NCBI GenBank assembly: GCA_000277445.1
Contig: AJWJ01000133.1
Coordinates: 1 to 47,878, forward strand
From: Polysphondylium violaceum
Taxonomy: Eukaryota > Evosea > Eumycetozoa > Dictyosteliales > Dictyosteliaceae
DNA: 47,878 nucleotides
Reading direction: 5' to 3'
Shown piece after piece: positions 34,501 through 46,003 of this stretch. The notes below the pieces were generated by a model. It did no database searches. It was not told where the DNA came from and was given only the letters and a program-made list of their open reading frames with translations. The translations under genes were made by a program, and so were the position numbers. Each line of letters starts with the position of its first letter. The stretch's first letter is position 1.

Positions 34501-35502
34501 TTACCTGTTCCACCTACTCATCAAAGTGGTGATTCTCATCATATAGCTAGTTCAGCACTCGTTCAAGAGATGAATAGTTTGATTTCAAGAAAGAATAGTG
34601 GTAGTAGTGGTATGATCGCACCTTATGGTACAAGTCCTAATAAACAATTAATAAGTAGTGGTGGTAATAGTAATAGTAATAGTAATAATAATCATAATAA
34701 TAACAACAACAACAACAACAACACTCAATTAGCAAGAAGCAATGTATCTCCAGCAACATCTTATTCTTCCCCTCATACACCAATTTTTGATGATGATTTT
34801 GATCCAAGAAAAGGTAGAATGTCACCAATTCCAAATAATAATAGTATGATAAGTAGTGGTGGTCATCTTTTAGATAGTGAAACTACTAGCGGTGGTAATG
34901 GCATTAATGAGCTTTATGACCAAGCGTTTTTATTACCATCTGCTCCATCACATAATCAACAACAACAACAAATTCAAATTCAAATTCAACAACAACCACC
35001 TCCATTTGAACAATATAATGGTGCACCATATTTACAAAAACAACCACCACCATTTGATCAACCACCACCATTTGATCAACCACCACCATTTGATCAACAA
35101 CTACCTCCAAATATGGATTTACTTGTTCCATCACCAACCAAACCTCAATATAACAATAACAATCCACCACAATATTTACAACAACCTATGCAACCAATGC
35201 AAGCAGCCACTCCTCCTGCTCATTTTGGACTTCGTGGTATCATGACAAACAATATGCACCAACAACCTTTACCACCTCCAATTCATCCTAGTAATTTGAA
35301 TCCGAACTCTGCATTTATGTATCAACAACAACAACCTCCACCTTTTGATAACTTTGCTTATAGTAATCCATATCAACATCAACAACATCAACATCAACAA
35401 CAACAACAATATCAACAACAGCAACAATATCAACAACAACAACAATATCAACAGCAACAACAACAAAATCAACAAAGATATGGGTCAATTTTGGATCAAT
35501 AA
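31553..35502 (+). CDS. synaptojanin-like SAC domain / inositol polyphosphate 5-phosphatase
   Basis: Two exons, 31553-31751 and 31826-35502, join in phase to 1291 residues. The N-terminal half is a SAC phosphoinositide phosphatase: ECYLVVVTDS strand, YWNKYLQKDF, YTLISRRSRFRAGTRFNTRG and the CX5R loop in NCKDCLDRTN (Cys417). The second half is a type II 5-phosphatase: IFVGTYNVGG, LYVLGLQEVV, AGNKGGIGVRF, YSFWFGDFNFRI, SPAWTDRILWK (Trp819) and TSDHRPVSS, all intact. The last 400 residues are Pro/Gln/Asn-rich with PPPFDQ repeats and probably bind adaptor proteins. The architecture matches synaptojanins and Dictyostelium Dd5P3. It should strip 5- and 4-phosphates from PI(4,5)P2 and related lipids at endocytic membranes. 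Confidence 0.93.
35044..35097 (+). repeat. 18-bp tandem repeat, three perfect copies (PPPFDQ)
   Basis: Coding repeat CCACCACCATTTGATCAA in the SAC/5-phosphatase tail, giving three PPPFDQ units. Related units stand nearby (PPPFEQ upstream, PPPFDN near 35336). Perfect DNA identity points to recent expansion. Confidence 0.85.
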
Positions 35503-36272
35503 ACATTAAAATTTAATGACTTGAAAATAAAACAAAGAGTCAAGAACAAAAAAAAATTAGTGAGAAAATAAATTTGCTCTATACGGACTTTATATCTCCA
35601 TCAAACTTTGAGGAACAATAAATCTAATTCTATCAAAGATCTTTAAAGACCCATGGAAAAGGACAAGTTTTCCATTTCAAATAATTTAATGATGAGATTT
35701 ACTTGAAAAACTGTTTAAATTCCAAGCATCAGACACTCTAAATCCATTGTCTCTTTCATTTTAACTAAAACCTTACACTTTGTTATCAATTATTTATTCA
35801 GTATCTATCATTTCATTCCTTTTATTTTTGTGCAAAAAAAAAGATAGAAACTTATATAAAAAACATATTAAAATATTTGTGCGGCAAAAAATATAATCTA
35901 AAAGTCCCATTTTGGAAGGAAATTATTTGAGGCTATCCCTTCTGATATACAAACACACACAAACATGATTTTTTAGTATTTAAAAAAAAAAAAGAAATAA
36001 TTTGAATTTTCTATCTAATTACACAAATGGAATAAAAGGCAATCAAATTTTTATTTCTCACTAATTTATTTCATCAAGTTTCTTATCCTTTCTCCTTAGA
36101 CTCATTTTTATAATATTATTAGATTTATATATACTTTTTAGATTTTTTTTTATAGAGTTTAAATCATTTTTTAAATTCAAGGTAAGTTTGCTCTGTATAT
36201 ACTTTTTGCAACATTTTATCTATAATATAGATATGATAATAACCATTAATTCAGTATATGATAAATAGAAAA
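35503..36272. other. intergenic, with probable 5' UTR intron of the RRM gene
   Basis: Contains a hairpin ATGGAAAA/TTTTCCAT at 35653-35675 in the 3' region of the SAC gene. A GTAAGTTTG donor-like site at 36182 and a TTAATTCAG acceptor-like site ending at 36254 could remove a short intron from the leader of the RRM mRNA. No other gene seen. Confidence 0.5.
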
Positions 36273-37949
36273 ATGGATAGTCAATTAAAAAATTTAAAAA
36301 TCTCATCGGAAGAAGAAACCCAACAAGAAAATGTATCCAAGTATGCTCCAAGCCAAAGCCCATCCCAATCACCTGATATTAATCAAATGGAAAGATACTC
36401 TTCTGGTAAAATATTTGTTGGTGGTTTATTAAAAACTACTTCAAATGGTAAATATTAGATTTAATTACATTTTTTATCTATTTTTACTAAATTGATGAAA
36501 TATAGAAAGTTTAAAAGGATATTTTTCACAATATGGGGAAGTTAGAGAATCAATAGTAATTAAAGCCACTGAAAAATCAAACAAAAGTAGAGGTTTTGGT
36601 TTTGTAACTTTTAGTGATCCTTTAGTTATCGATAAAATACTTTTATTGATTCATGTTATTGATGGAAAAGCTGTATGTGTACAATAGGGTTTATTATAAT
36701 TTTTATTCTAAAATTAAGATTGTTACTTTTTATAGGTTGAAATAAGAAGAGCTATTCCAAAAGAAGACATGATTGATGAACCTAAAAAGAGAAAATTATT
36801 TGTTGGAGGTTTACCAAAACAAATCAATGCTGGTTAGTATTTTACATTCTCCCACATATATGTTTTGATTTAATTATACTAAAACCATATACATCTAAAA
36901 ATATTATAGATGATTTTAAAAATTATTTTTTAAAGTTTGGAGATATTGTTGAATCAAACTTATTAATAGACAAGAATGGCTCTGTTAAAGGATTCGGATT
37001 TATTTCATTTAAAGATGAAAAGGTCAATGATATGGTGTTGGCAGCTCCTCATTCTATTTTTGGTAAAAAGGTTGATGTGAGAATTGCTGATAGTCAAAAG
37101 AAATCTTCTATTTCTTCAACTTGTTCCTCCTCTTCATCTTCCTCCTCTTCTATGGGTGGTCCATATATTCATTCATCCCCATCTGGCTCAGTTCCAACCT
37201 CACCCCCGTTAAATTCTCCAGGTGGAGGCTCAATTCACCATCACCACCAACCTCATCATCACCACTATCACCATCATCCACAATCTCATCAAAACCATCA
37301 ACAATCTCTCCAATACCTCTCACCTGTGGCAACCGTTCGTAAAGGCAATATGACCTCTTCTCCCCAAAGTCCCATTTTAGAAGGCTCCCAAGATTCTGGC
37401 GGTCCTCCAGAGATTTACGAGATCTCTATGCATGGTGGTGGTTATGAACCTTATTCTATTCAACAACCAAACTCTCAATACTATCAACCAAACTTTATGA
37501 TGGTTCCAATAATTTACCAACAATCACCCTATCCTTATGGTAACCAAGACCAACAACCTCCACCACTTTCGCCCTCTCCTTCAAAGTATTATCAACATCA
37601 AATGAGTTCACAACCTGCCTCACCTCACCAAACCGCAGCCATATTGCCCTATGGAAATCAAAATTATCCTTCCAATAATTACTCTACTACACCCACTAGA
37701 TTTTATCCAAAGTTTTATTTTCCAATTCAACAAGGTTATGGATATGAAACACCACCACCACCACCATCTCATTATTCAAATAGTCCTTCACCCATGAGAT
37801 ATTCCAAACAATATCATCAACACCAATCACAACATAACAATCATCAACAACAACAACAATCTCAGCAACAGCCACCATCTCAACAATCACAACAAAACAA
37901 TCAATCACCACAACAATCACAACAATCACTTTTACAAGAATCTGTATAA
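36273..37949 (+). CDS. two-RRM RNA-binding protein, Musashi/hnRNP A-like
   Basis: Four exons, 36273-36447, 36506-36672, 36736-36832 and 36910-37949, join in phase to 492 residues. Two tandem RRMs are clear: RNP2 KIFVGGL with RNP1 SRGFGFVTF, then KLFVGGL with KGFGFISF. Each RRM is split by an intron at almost the same place after the first strand (GG|..). The 300-residue tail is Ser, Gln, Pro, His and Tyr-rich low complexity, of the sort that drives granule formation in hnRNP proteins. An in-frame ATG 15 bases upstream (36258) would add MINRK; the start at 36273 is preferred but not certain. The likely role is binding to mRNA 3' UTRs and control of translation or stability; targets are unknown. 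Confidence 0.88.
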
Positions 37950-38041
37950 ATAAATATTATTAATACACACATACATTTTAATATATATAAAGTATAGATA
38001 AACCTTTTATTATTATACTACTACAGATACATTTATTTATT

Positions 38042-40313
38042 TTACAAAAGTTTATATCGTTTTGATAAAAATCTCTTTGATATAAATATTACCAAAATAC
38101 TAGTAGCTAAAATAAGTAAACCAGCGACTAAAAACCAAGCCTCTGAAGCATGACTATCCATTTGATAAAATCTTGCAGAGGTATAATCCCAATTACTTTC
38201 AACAAATGTTGGATAAGAATCATTTTTAATAAACCAAGCACTCTTTTTATAATTATAATCAAAAGCTAAAGAAATGGCTGGATGAATATGGGTGTTTGTT
38301 GTAATACATTTATGAGCTATACAACTTTGACCATAATTGCAACCAGAATTATCACGACATGTTGTATTTGAGTATTGAGTGGCTGTAATATTTGCCAAAA
38401 GATAATAAACCAATTGGGTTTGTAAGGTAATCATTGTAAATGTTGGATTTACACCATAAACATTTGAATAGAATGTTGGATATGTATTATATGCTAAATT
38501 ATTAAATTAATACATATTTCATTGAAATTAATTACTATTCTTATTTTTAAACCTGATACTTACGATAACTATCTAATAAAGTAATAACATAATTACAAGA
38601 AAAAGAATAAAGGAAACAACTATAAATTTGACTAATAAATGGTTCATTCAACTGAATTGTACTAACATTTGTAGGTTGACCACTTGCCAATTCATTAATA
38701 ATTGAAACCAATGAAATAATGGTAGGAAATACAGATTTTGGATTTACATTATCAGAATCATCCAAATGATCACCAAAGTATGGATTAGAATAGGCACCAT
38801 CATGATCAGTGATAATTACAGTTGGAATAGAGATATTTTTCTTTAAGAATGACATACTTGAACTTGGGGGTAATTCAGTTTCTTTTGAAGCTTTGTATAT
38901 CAAACTGGTGGTGTTTTCAATTGATTGTTTATCAAGGAATGCTTTGGTGAGTGGAGAATTGGATTGCAATGAATGAAGATACAATTGAAAGGTTGAATTG
39001 TCAACGATTTCTGGTCTACCAATTTGGTTGAGTTCAATGATAGTTGATATCTTTTCAAAATTAATATTAGTAAATGAAATGTCTGGATAAGGTGGACTAT
39101 TGCATTGATTTGGATTGGTGTTGTCCATTGAATCACACTTGAAATTTAAAAGGTCATCTACAAATTTAGTGGAACCAATGTAACCCCATCTCTCTGTATC
39201 CCATGTGGCAAAAATAACCTCTTTATTCCAAGATGTTTTGTCCATTCGAGAGAACGTTTCAACCATTGAAATTAAAATCACTTGAGCAAATGTTGATGCA
39301 TCTGCACCAATTGCCATATCATGAAAATATGCATTTGTATCCATGGGTACCATGACTAAAATGATTTCTTTCTCTTGATTTAAAACTGGTGAAAATGATG
39401 TCCATATACTTTTACCACCAATTGGTACACAAAATCCTCTTCTCAAACATGTTTCTGTATCAAATCCACCATGCATAAAACTATCAAATTGTGCTCCCCA
39501 TGTTGGTTTAGTTCCTTTTTTATTTAATCCTCCTGCCTATTATTTTTATGTATACATATATTAATATACACAACAACAACCAAAACTATAGATATAATAT
39601 ATACTTCTCTTGCAGCAATAGATGTATTAAGATCAAGTGCAAATATTGGTATAGGAACATCACCATACAAGAAACTATCACCTAAAGGATTCCATATCTT
39701 TTCACTATTTGGATAAAGTCCAAATTTTTTTAATGGATAGCTTTCATCTGGTGAATATGAATATGATTTCTTTGTATCTGTTAATACAAAAATACCTTGA
39801 CATTTAGATTGAATTTGTTGTACAATTGTTCTAAAATTAAATATATTATATATTAGAATTCTACCCCCTCTCTTTTAGAGTGAATGTGCACTGTACTATA
39901 TTTACTTATTAAAATAATTTGTATCTAAAACGATTACTAAATTCTTATTGTTTCCTCCTAAAAAATCTTCTAAAGCATCATTATCATCAATAAGATATAG
40001 TTCACCACTATTTCCACCATTTATCTTACTTGAGCAACCTACTTCACCATCCTTTGTTAATATTCTCACACAAGGAAATGGGTATTGAACATTTGAATAA
40101 ATCTTATTAATTAAATCTGATTGTGAATGACATCCTAATAACAACAACAAGTAATTTATAAATTAATATCTATCTATCTATCTATCTATCTATCACTTTG
40201 ATGATGACTTCTATGCTTTCTATCATCGCTATATATATACCTGTAATAAATATTATGATTAATAACAACAAAGGTATAAATAAATATCCTTTAAATATAT
40301 TTTTAGTCTCCAT
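38042..40313 (-). CDS. ncstn: nicastrin, gamma-secretase subunit
   Basis: Five exons (40241-40313, 39906-40134, 39605-39830, 38564-39536, 38042-38493) join in phase to 650 residues, close to the usual nicastrin length. It has a signal anchor/peptide (FIPLLLLIIIFIT), the N-terminal Cys-rich lobe (FPCVRILTKDGEVGCSS), NSEKIWNPLGDSFLYGDVPIPIFAL, the aminopeptidase-like lobe (EIILVMVPMDTNAYFHD, VIFATWDTERWGYIGS) and one C-terminal helix (AWFLVAGLLILATSILVIF). The segment TERWGYIGS corresponds to the GE..DYIGS substrate-gate motif: the Glu is kept, but the Asp is Gly here. Nicastrin shields the gamma-secretase active site and selects short-ectodomain substrates. Intron 1 contains a (TATC)7 microsatellite. 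Confidence 0.93.
40167..40194. repeat. (TATC)7 microsatellite
   Basis: Seven uninterrupted TATC units inside the first intron of the nicastrin gene. A simple-sequence repeat, not a functional element as far as can be seen. Confidence 0.9.
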
Positions 40314-40601
40314 AGTGTGTTGTTATAACAAACTCTCTCTTTGTTTTTTATTCTTTGTCTCTAAACATAAATAAGTGATTGATTTTTAATATAATTTGAA
40401 AAAAAAAAAAAAAAAATAATACTGAATATCCCACTTTTTTCAAAAACACACAAATAAAGTTGTATAACAAGTAAACTATACTATTATGGTGTGGTAAAAT
40501 TACAAAATAACCGTTTTTATTACATCTTTTTATTTAAAATAATAATGGATAGTTAATCATCCATCATCCATCATGCTTGTACTATATTCTTTTTGTCAGC
40601 A

Positions 40602-42232
40602 TTATTCAGATGCAGTTTTAGAAGTTGGAGCTGAAGAAGGGGAAATGATGGGCGAAGAAATTTCATTTACATCGATATGACAAAAGTGAGAAAGTGAAGG
40701 ATGGCCAGTCCAGTCGATATAAAAAGAATTTAAAGGTCTAAGATTTTCTTTAACAGAATCTGCATATTCTTTAGATTTTATATAATGAGTCATTCTCTTT
40801 GATATTGGTCTAATCTGCATGTGAAACTCCCATTTTACAACATAGTTTATATTTTCTTTTTCGTCCCTGTATTTAACACAACCAAATTCAAATGCCCACG
40901 ATACTGGCGAAAGTCCAAATTTAGTAATATAGGGTTCCAAATCTGCCAATAAACTTAAAAACATTGCTTGAACTGATGGATCAATAAAAAAGTATTCCTA
41001 ACGATAGGTATATTATCATTAATAAATATTGATAGAAGACTAAAACATATATTTTGATAGTACACATACTCTTGATTGATACATAAATGCATTATAAAAT
41101 CTAAATGGTGTATTTAATATACAATCTCTATTTTGTTTTGTTGCCAAATAAACCAATAACAAATCTGTTTGTCTAATCATTTGGATAGAGATATTAATAT
41201 TATTGATATTTGATAAATAATAAACAGACGACTTACTTTGCTATACCTAGACCAGGAAAATATTGACCAGGTAATGGAGGTCTAATTGAACTAAATTCCC
41301 TTGATACATCTTGAAGACATAACCATTCAATAACGGTTGCTTTAATTGCATAGTTTATCAAATTTGTGCATTTTTCAGTAGATTTAAATTCTTTCCAAGA
41401 GTAAATATTTCCCTCTACTATAAAATGAGGCAAATATCTACTATCGATTCTAGGATTATGATTTGAACCTGAATTTGGAATACTTTCAATTGAGACTTGC
41501 TCTTGTTCTTTGGATTTTTGAGAGATTATATCAGATACATAAATCTCTTTTCTTCTTATAAACAAATCCATTAAAATGTCATCAGATGAGTTTTTTTGAT
41601 GGTTCAACTTTTTGTCTGTGATTTGAATTCTATGAACAAATGGGTCTGAAAAATCTGGAATGATTTCAAGATCTTTGTAATCTCTCTTTTTCTAATGAAT
41701 ATTGATAATAATTAATATATATCAATGTATAGATCTCAACTAATAATAACAGTATAATTACCAATTCCTCGACTATTCCAAACCTAACCATATACTCTTC
41801 CAACTCTTTTAATGTATATGTATTTAAAAGTAAATCACTTTCATTTGGATTTGAAAAAAAGGAATCATCATCAATGGAATCAATGTTTAAATTAAAATCT
41901 ATCGCAATTGGACTTGAAGAATACTGTGATAAAACCTTTTTAATTTGCTCTAATTTTTCAATCCATCTATTTCCCAACCCTTTGACAAAGTTAGCCAAAT
42001 ATCTTTCAATCATATAATATTGTGTAGTGATATAATTTCTGGGACTATATATGTGTTTGTTATTACTCGACTCTTCATTTTTAACTTTATTATTTCTATC
42101 TACATGAGTTATTAAAGTAGGTGTAATTGTTTCTTGATTAGTAAATAAATTGGTTGTTGTAGTGGTAGTTGTTGTTGCTGTAGTCTCTTTTAAAACTGGC
42201 TCCTCTTGTCTTTCTTTAGCACTATTATTCAT
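40602..42232 (-). CDS. unrecognised conserved-looking protein
   Basis: Four exons (41762-42232, 41237-41691, 41070-41172, 40602-40997) join in phase to 474 residues. I do not recognise the family. The first 70 residues are Thr/Asn-rich. The compact part begins after YSPRNYITTQYYMIERYLAN. Its most distinctive blocks are YLPHFIVEGNIYSWKEF, PPLPGQYFPGLGIAKQTD, CILNTPFRFYNAFMYQSREY and FFIDPSVQAMFLSLL, which read like a folded alpha/beta enzyme-like or binding domain. There is no signal peptide or membrane helix. The tail after VKWEFHMQIRPISKRM is Ser/Pro-rich. The first ATG (42232) is chosen; an upstream TTG in the same frame is ignored. It is followed on the same strand by nicastrin, but the 288-base gap gives no sign of co-transcription. 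Confidence 0.75.
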
Positions 42233-42442
42233 TGTATATATATATCTATTTTTGCTTTGCAAGTGGTAAAAACCTTAGGACAAAAAAAAAAAAAAAAAGG
42301 GTAGAAGTGACAAGAAATAGGGAAAAATAAATTAAAATGAAAACCAAAAAAAAAAAAAAAAAAAAATAAACAACATGATTTCAAACATTTCCATATTTAG
42401 GTTTTGGCAAATCATTTATAAATCATTTATTGAGATAAAGAA

Positions 42443-43880
42443 TCAATGCGTGTCTTCATCAGGCTTTGATGTTGTTACATTACTACTACTGGTATGTAAA
42501 TTACCCTTATTTATATTGTTGTTATTGTTATTTAAAGCTCTATGATTTGATCTTAAATTTGAAGAAGAAGAGGAACTTGAATCTCTGTCCAATGTTAATG
42601 CCAAATCAGCACAAAGTGAACTAATACGCAAATGGGTTTTCTTATGACTATGTGACATGGATGGTTGGTTGTTTGGGTGAAGTGTATTTGTATTTGGCAA
42701 GGTGTCTTTATTTTGACTTGAATGATTACTACTGTTACTACCACTGCTGTTGGTATTATTACTATTACTATTACTATTGTTACTATTACTATTACTATTA
42801 TTATTTACATGACCATTTCGAGCATCTATAGTAGGTGATAGACTGTTGTTGCTATTGTTATTAGTACTACTAGATTGTGATGGTAAAAGCGGTGATGATA
42901 AAATAAAATTATCATCAATGGTTAATGTTGAATTGTGTACAGGGGAAATTGGTGTTGATGGCGTTGATCTGTGGGGTGAGAGTGGGGAAGATAAAAGTAG
43001 TTGATTGAGTGATGGACCATCATAGAGAGATGGCGATGATAAATGTACAGAATCATCCAATTGTACAGAGTGTCTTCTAGTTTCTTGTATAGATGATTTG
43101 GATACCTTACTAGAATTACTACATGTAGCACTTGGACTAGAACTTAAAATTGGTGATAAATTGGTTGATGATGAATTATTGGATGATGTAATATGATTAC
43201 TATTATTATTGTTGTTGATTTGATTTTGAGAAGATGAAGCAATATCTACTGATTCATTTGATGCCGGTGTAATTATAACAGAGTTTATTTGTTGTTGTTG
43301 TTGTTGTGCTTGTTGTTGTGATTTATTTTCATTAAACTTGATACCTTTTTTATCTAAAATTTCTTGAATCTCTAGTTTATTAAATACAACTCCAACAAGC
43401 TTAATAATATATAATTAGAACAAACATTCAATAGATGGTGCAATAGTGATAATGATATATTCATACTTTAACGTCTATACATATTGAGTCTTTTAGAGTG
43501 ATTTGAGGAAAATCATTAAATGACAGAGGATCAATCATTAACTGACTATCCAAATAAAACATGATTGTGTTTTGAAGCAATCCAAATTCATCTGAAATCC
43601 TCTTTTTAATGGCTTGAACTGTTTCTCCAATTGTCACATTGAGACAATAGGTAAAATCATCTGGAAAACAAAGATTTATTTGTAAAGGTGCATGTATATT
43701 TGATTCTTGATCATAGGATAATATCTTTTTTGTTGTATCTGTCATTGTTCCACTGTGATTGAGATTGGTGGTAGTACCACTACCATTTATATTACAATCT
43801 TGTTTAAAGTGGTCTGTTAGATGATTTAATGACATCAACTTTAATGATGAGAATTTAGTTAATGTTTCTCTATGTGCCAT
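42443..43880 (-). CDS. ubiquitin-like-domain protein with Ser/Asn-rich tail
   Basis: Two exons, 43467-43880 and 42443-43399, join in phase 0 to 456 residues. Residues about 68-160 look like a beta-grasp domain: LQINLCFPDDFTYCLNVTIG, then the helix ETVQAIKKRISDEFGL, then IMFYLDSQLMIDPLSFNDF and ICIDVKVKLVGVVF. This pattern fits ubiquitin-like, RA or PB1 domains, and I cannot choose between them. The rest is a Ser/Asn/Gln/Pro low-complexity tail with many SP and TP sites, suggesting phosphorylation. The ATG at 43880 is used; a longer in-frame reading begins at a TTG. Function unknown. Confidence 0.75.
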
Positions 43881-44864
43881 TTTATATTCTGTGTATATGT
43901 GTTGTTTGTGTGCGTTTGTGTGCGTTTTAACCAACTATTATGATTTCTCTGTTTGTTTATGTGTCTATATATTTCTTGTTCTTATTATTATGATTATTCT
44001 TATTATTTATATTGTTGCTGTTGTTTAAAAAATAAAACTGATGTGATGATGTATTATATTATATGGTTTATTATGTTGGTATATATTATAATATGTCTGC
44101 ACAAATACACAATCCCAACAGCAAAAATAAAAATAAAAATAATAAAAAAAAAAAAAAAAAAAAATAAAAAAATTTTTGGCAACAGCTGATTTTTCTTTCA
44201 TATGGTTGTACCAATGTTGATTAGGCAATATATTAATAGCTTTATGTTAAGTATTTAAAAATGGGTCAAGCTATGTATTCGAAATAACTTTAGATTAAAA
44301 ATAGAATGCCCTTTATTTATTATTAATTTTTGGTCCCTCTCTCCCTGTGTTGCGTGCAAGGGTGTGTTGATGACGATTTATTTTTGTTCCCCCCAACAAA
44401 ACCTTCACATAAAAAAACAAAATTACTCAAGTTGGTAATATTATTAATAACAATCACACCCACATCGATCAACACAACTTTTATCATATTAAGGGGTGGG
44501 AGGGATCGATTATATTAATTCAACTCACTCACTATGGGAATTAAACCCATCATTACTGTACATAGAGGCTGTTGGTGCATGTTATCTATTTGGCTCCCAT
44601 CCTTTATTTTGAGTGCACAGCCTGAGCAAAAACTCGCCACAGGATAAATATTACCATTATCAAGATATAATCTAATATTTATCCAGTGACGATTGTATGG
44701 GGGATATTCTTACATGAACTTTTAAAAAAGATGACCAGAAAGATCCTTTGCTGATATTTTATAAAATTTTAAAAAAAATAAAATTTATTTATTGCTCCAT
44801 TTGTTCATTTGTTCATCATTTTGCAGGGTGTGTTTGATTGTCTGTGTCTATAGATATATATAAA
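43881..44864. other. divergent intergenic region with hairpin
   Basis: Between the ubiquitin-like gene (-) and the SDR gene (+). It has an A-rich run at 44143-44164, a small T-arm-like dyad ATGGG/CCCAT (44534-44550), GGCTGT/ACAGCC pairing (about 44568-44622) and the long hairpin at 44635-44691. ORFs here are low-complexity. Confidence 0.55.
44635..44691. ncRNA. candidate hairpin (25-bp stem, 6-base loop)
   Basis: Arms 44635-44660 and 44667-44691 pair through about 23 of 25 positions with one bulged base: CGCCACAGGATAAATATTA against its near-complement ending CCAGTGACG. Loop CAAGAT. It lies about 175 bases upstream of the SDR start and near other short dyads, so a larger folded transcript is possible. 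Strand unknown. Confidence 0.4.
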
Positions 44865-45927
44865 ATGTTGTTTAGTTTTTTATTAACAATATTTAGTACT
44901 CTGTGTACAGCTGTTGGTTTAATATATGTTTTCTACTATATATATTTCAATGTAATATTATTAAAATTAAAAACAAAATCAATTGAATCATATAAAGGTA
45001 AAGTTGTCATTGTAACTGGTGCTAGCAGTGGTATTGGTTCAAGCATAGCTGAAAAATATGCTTTATTAGGTTGCAAGTAAGTATTATTACTATTGTGTAT
45101 GTATCTATCAATAACAATAAAATACTAACACCTTATCTTAGAGTTGCAATTGTAGCAAGAAGAGAGAATTTACTTGAAGAATGTAAATCAAATATATTAA
45201 AAAAACATAAAAAACTATCACAAAAAGATATATTAATAGTTAGATGTGATCTTACCAAAGAAAATGATTGCAAGTATGTGTGACAGATATGATAAATTTT
45301 TTGCAACAAGACTACTAATACTAGTATGACTACTACTAAAGAGAAATGGTTGATAAAGTAATTAAAGAATGGTCAAAACTTGATATTGTAGTTTGGAATG
45401 CAGGTGTTGGATCATTGATTGATTTTAGTAAAGTGGATGGTAGATTTGATATTTTTAGAGACAATATGGACATCAATTACTTTTCATTGGTCTATAGCAC
45501 TAGTTTTGCATTACCATTTCTCAAACAAAGCAATGGATCCATTGTGGTGGTTTCATCGTTGGCCGGTAAATTTGGTACCGCTCTTAGAACTAGTTATTCG
45601 GCAAGTAAACATGCTGTACAAGGATTCTTTAATTCTCTTAGAAATGAAGTTGATAATGTACAAATTACCATTGTTTGTCCAGGATTTGTCAAAACTGATT
45701 TTCACAGCAAAGTGGCAACATTGGATAACAAAGTCATTGAGAGAGAATCCAATCATTTTATGACACCACAAGTGTGTGCTGATCATATTCTCGAGGCTGA
45801 AAGAATGGGTAAAAGAGAATTAATAATGACTCCAAAAGCCAGAATTGGTTCAAAGTTGACCGCATTCTTTCCTGAATTTATAGACTATATGACTAATCTC
45901 ACTGCAAAGAGTTCAATCAAGAAATAA
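44865..45927 (+). CDS. membrane-anchored short-chain dehydrogenase/reductase (11-beta-HSD/DHRS7-like)
   Basis: Three exons, 44865-45076, 45142-45273 and 45342-45927, join in phase to 309 residues. An N-terminal helix (SFLLTIFSTLCTAVGLIYVF) should anchor it in the ER or lipid-droplet membrane. The classical SDR motifs follow: TGASSGIG for NAD(P) binding, VARRENLL after the second strand (an Arg pair that favours NADP), the NAG motif in WNAGVG, the catalytic Ser in VVVSSLAGKFG and YSASK with the active Tyr and Lys. PGFVKTDFH is the usual post-active-site block. It probably reduces or oxidises a lipid, steroid or retinoid carbonyl; the substrate is unknown. Convergent with the ornithine aminotransferase gene, stops 76 bases apart. 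Confidence 0.9.
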
Positions 45928-46003
45928 ATAAGTGATCATATCATTTTTGTTTAAAGAAGAGCTTTTATATATAGTATTATCTATATATAAGAGATTTATT
46001 TAT

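Noticed and set aside
34637-35506. Minus-strand frames rich in Val, Asp, Leu or Tyr opposite the SAC/5-phosphatase tail
   Set aside because: They arise from the complement of CAA and AAT codon repeats.
40167-40194. Regular TATC units that might suggest a repeat array such as CRISPR
   Set aside because: Four-base microsatellite with no spacers, inside an intron of a eukaryotic gene.
44534-44550. T-arm-like hairpin ATGGG-TTTAATT-CCCAT on the minus strand, possible tRNA
   Set aside because: No matching acceptor stem at the right distance, no D-arm or anticodon arm, and the box B sequence is poor.
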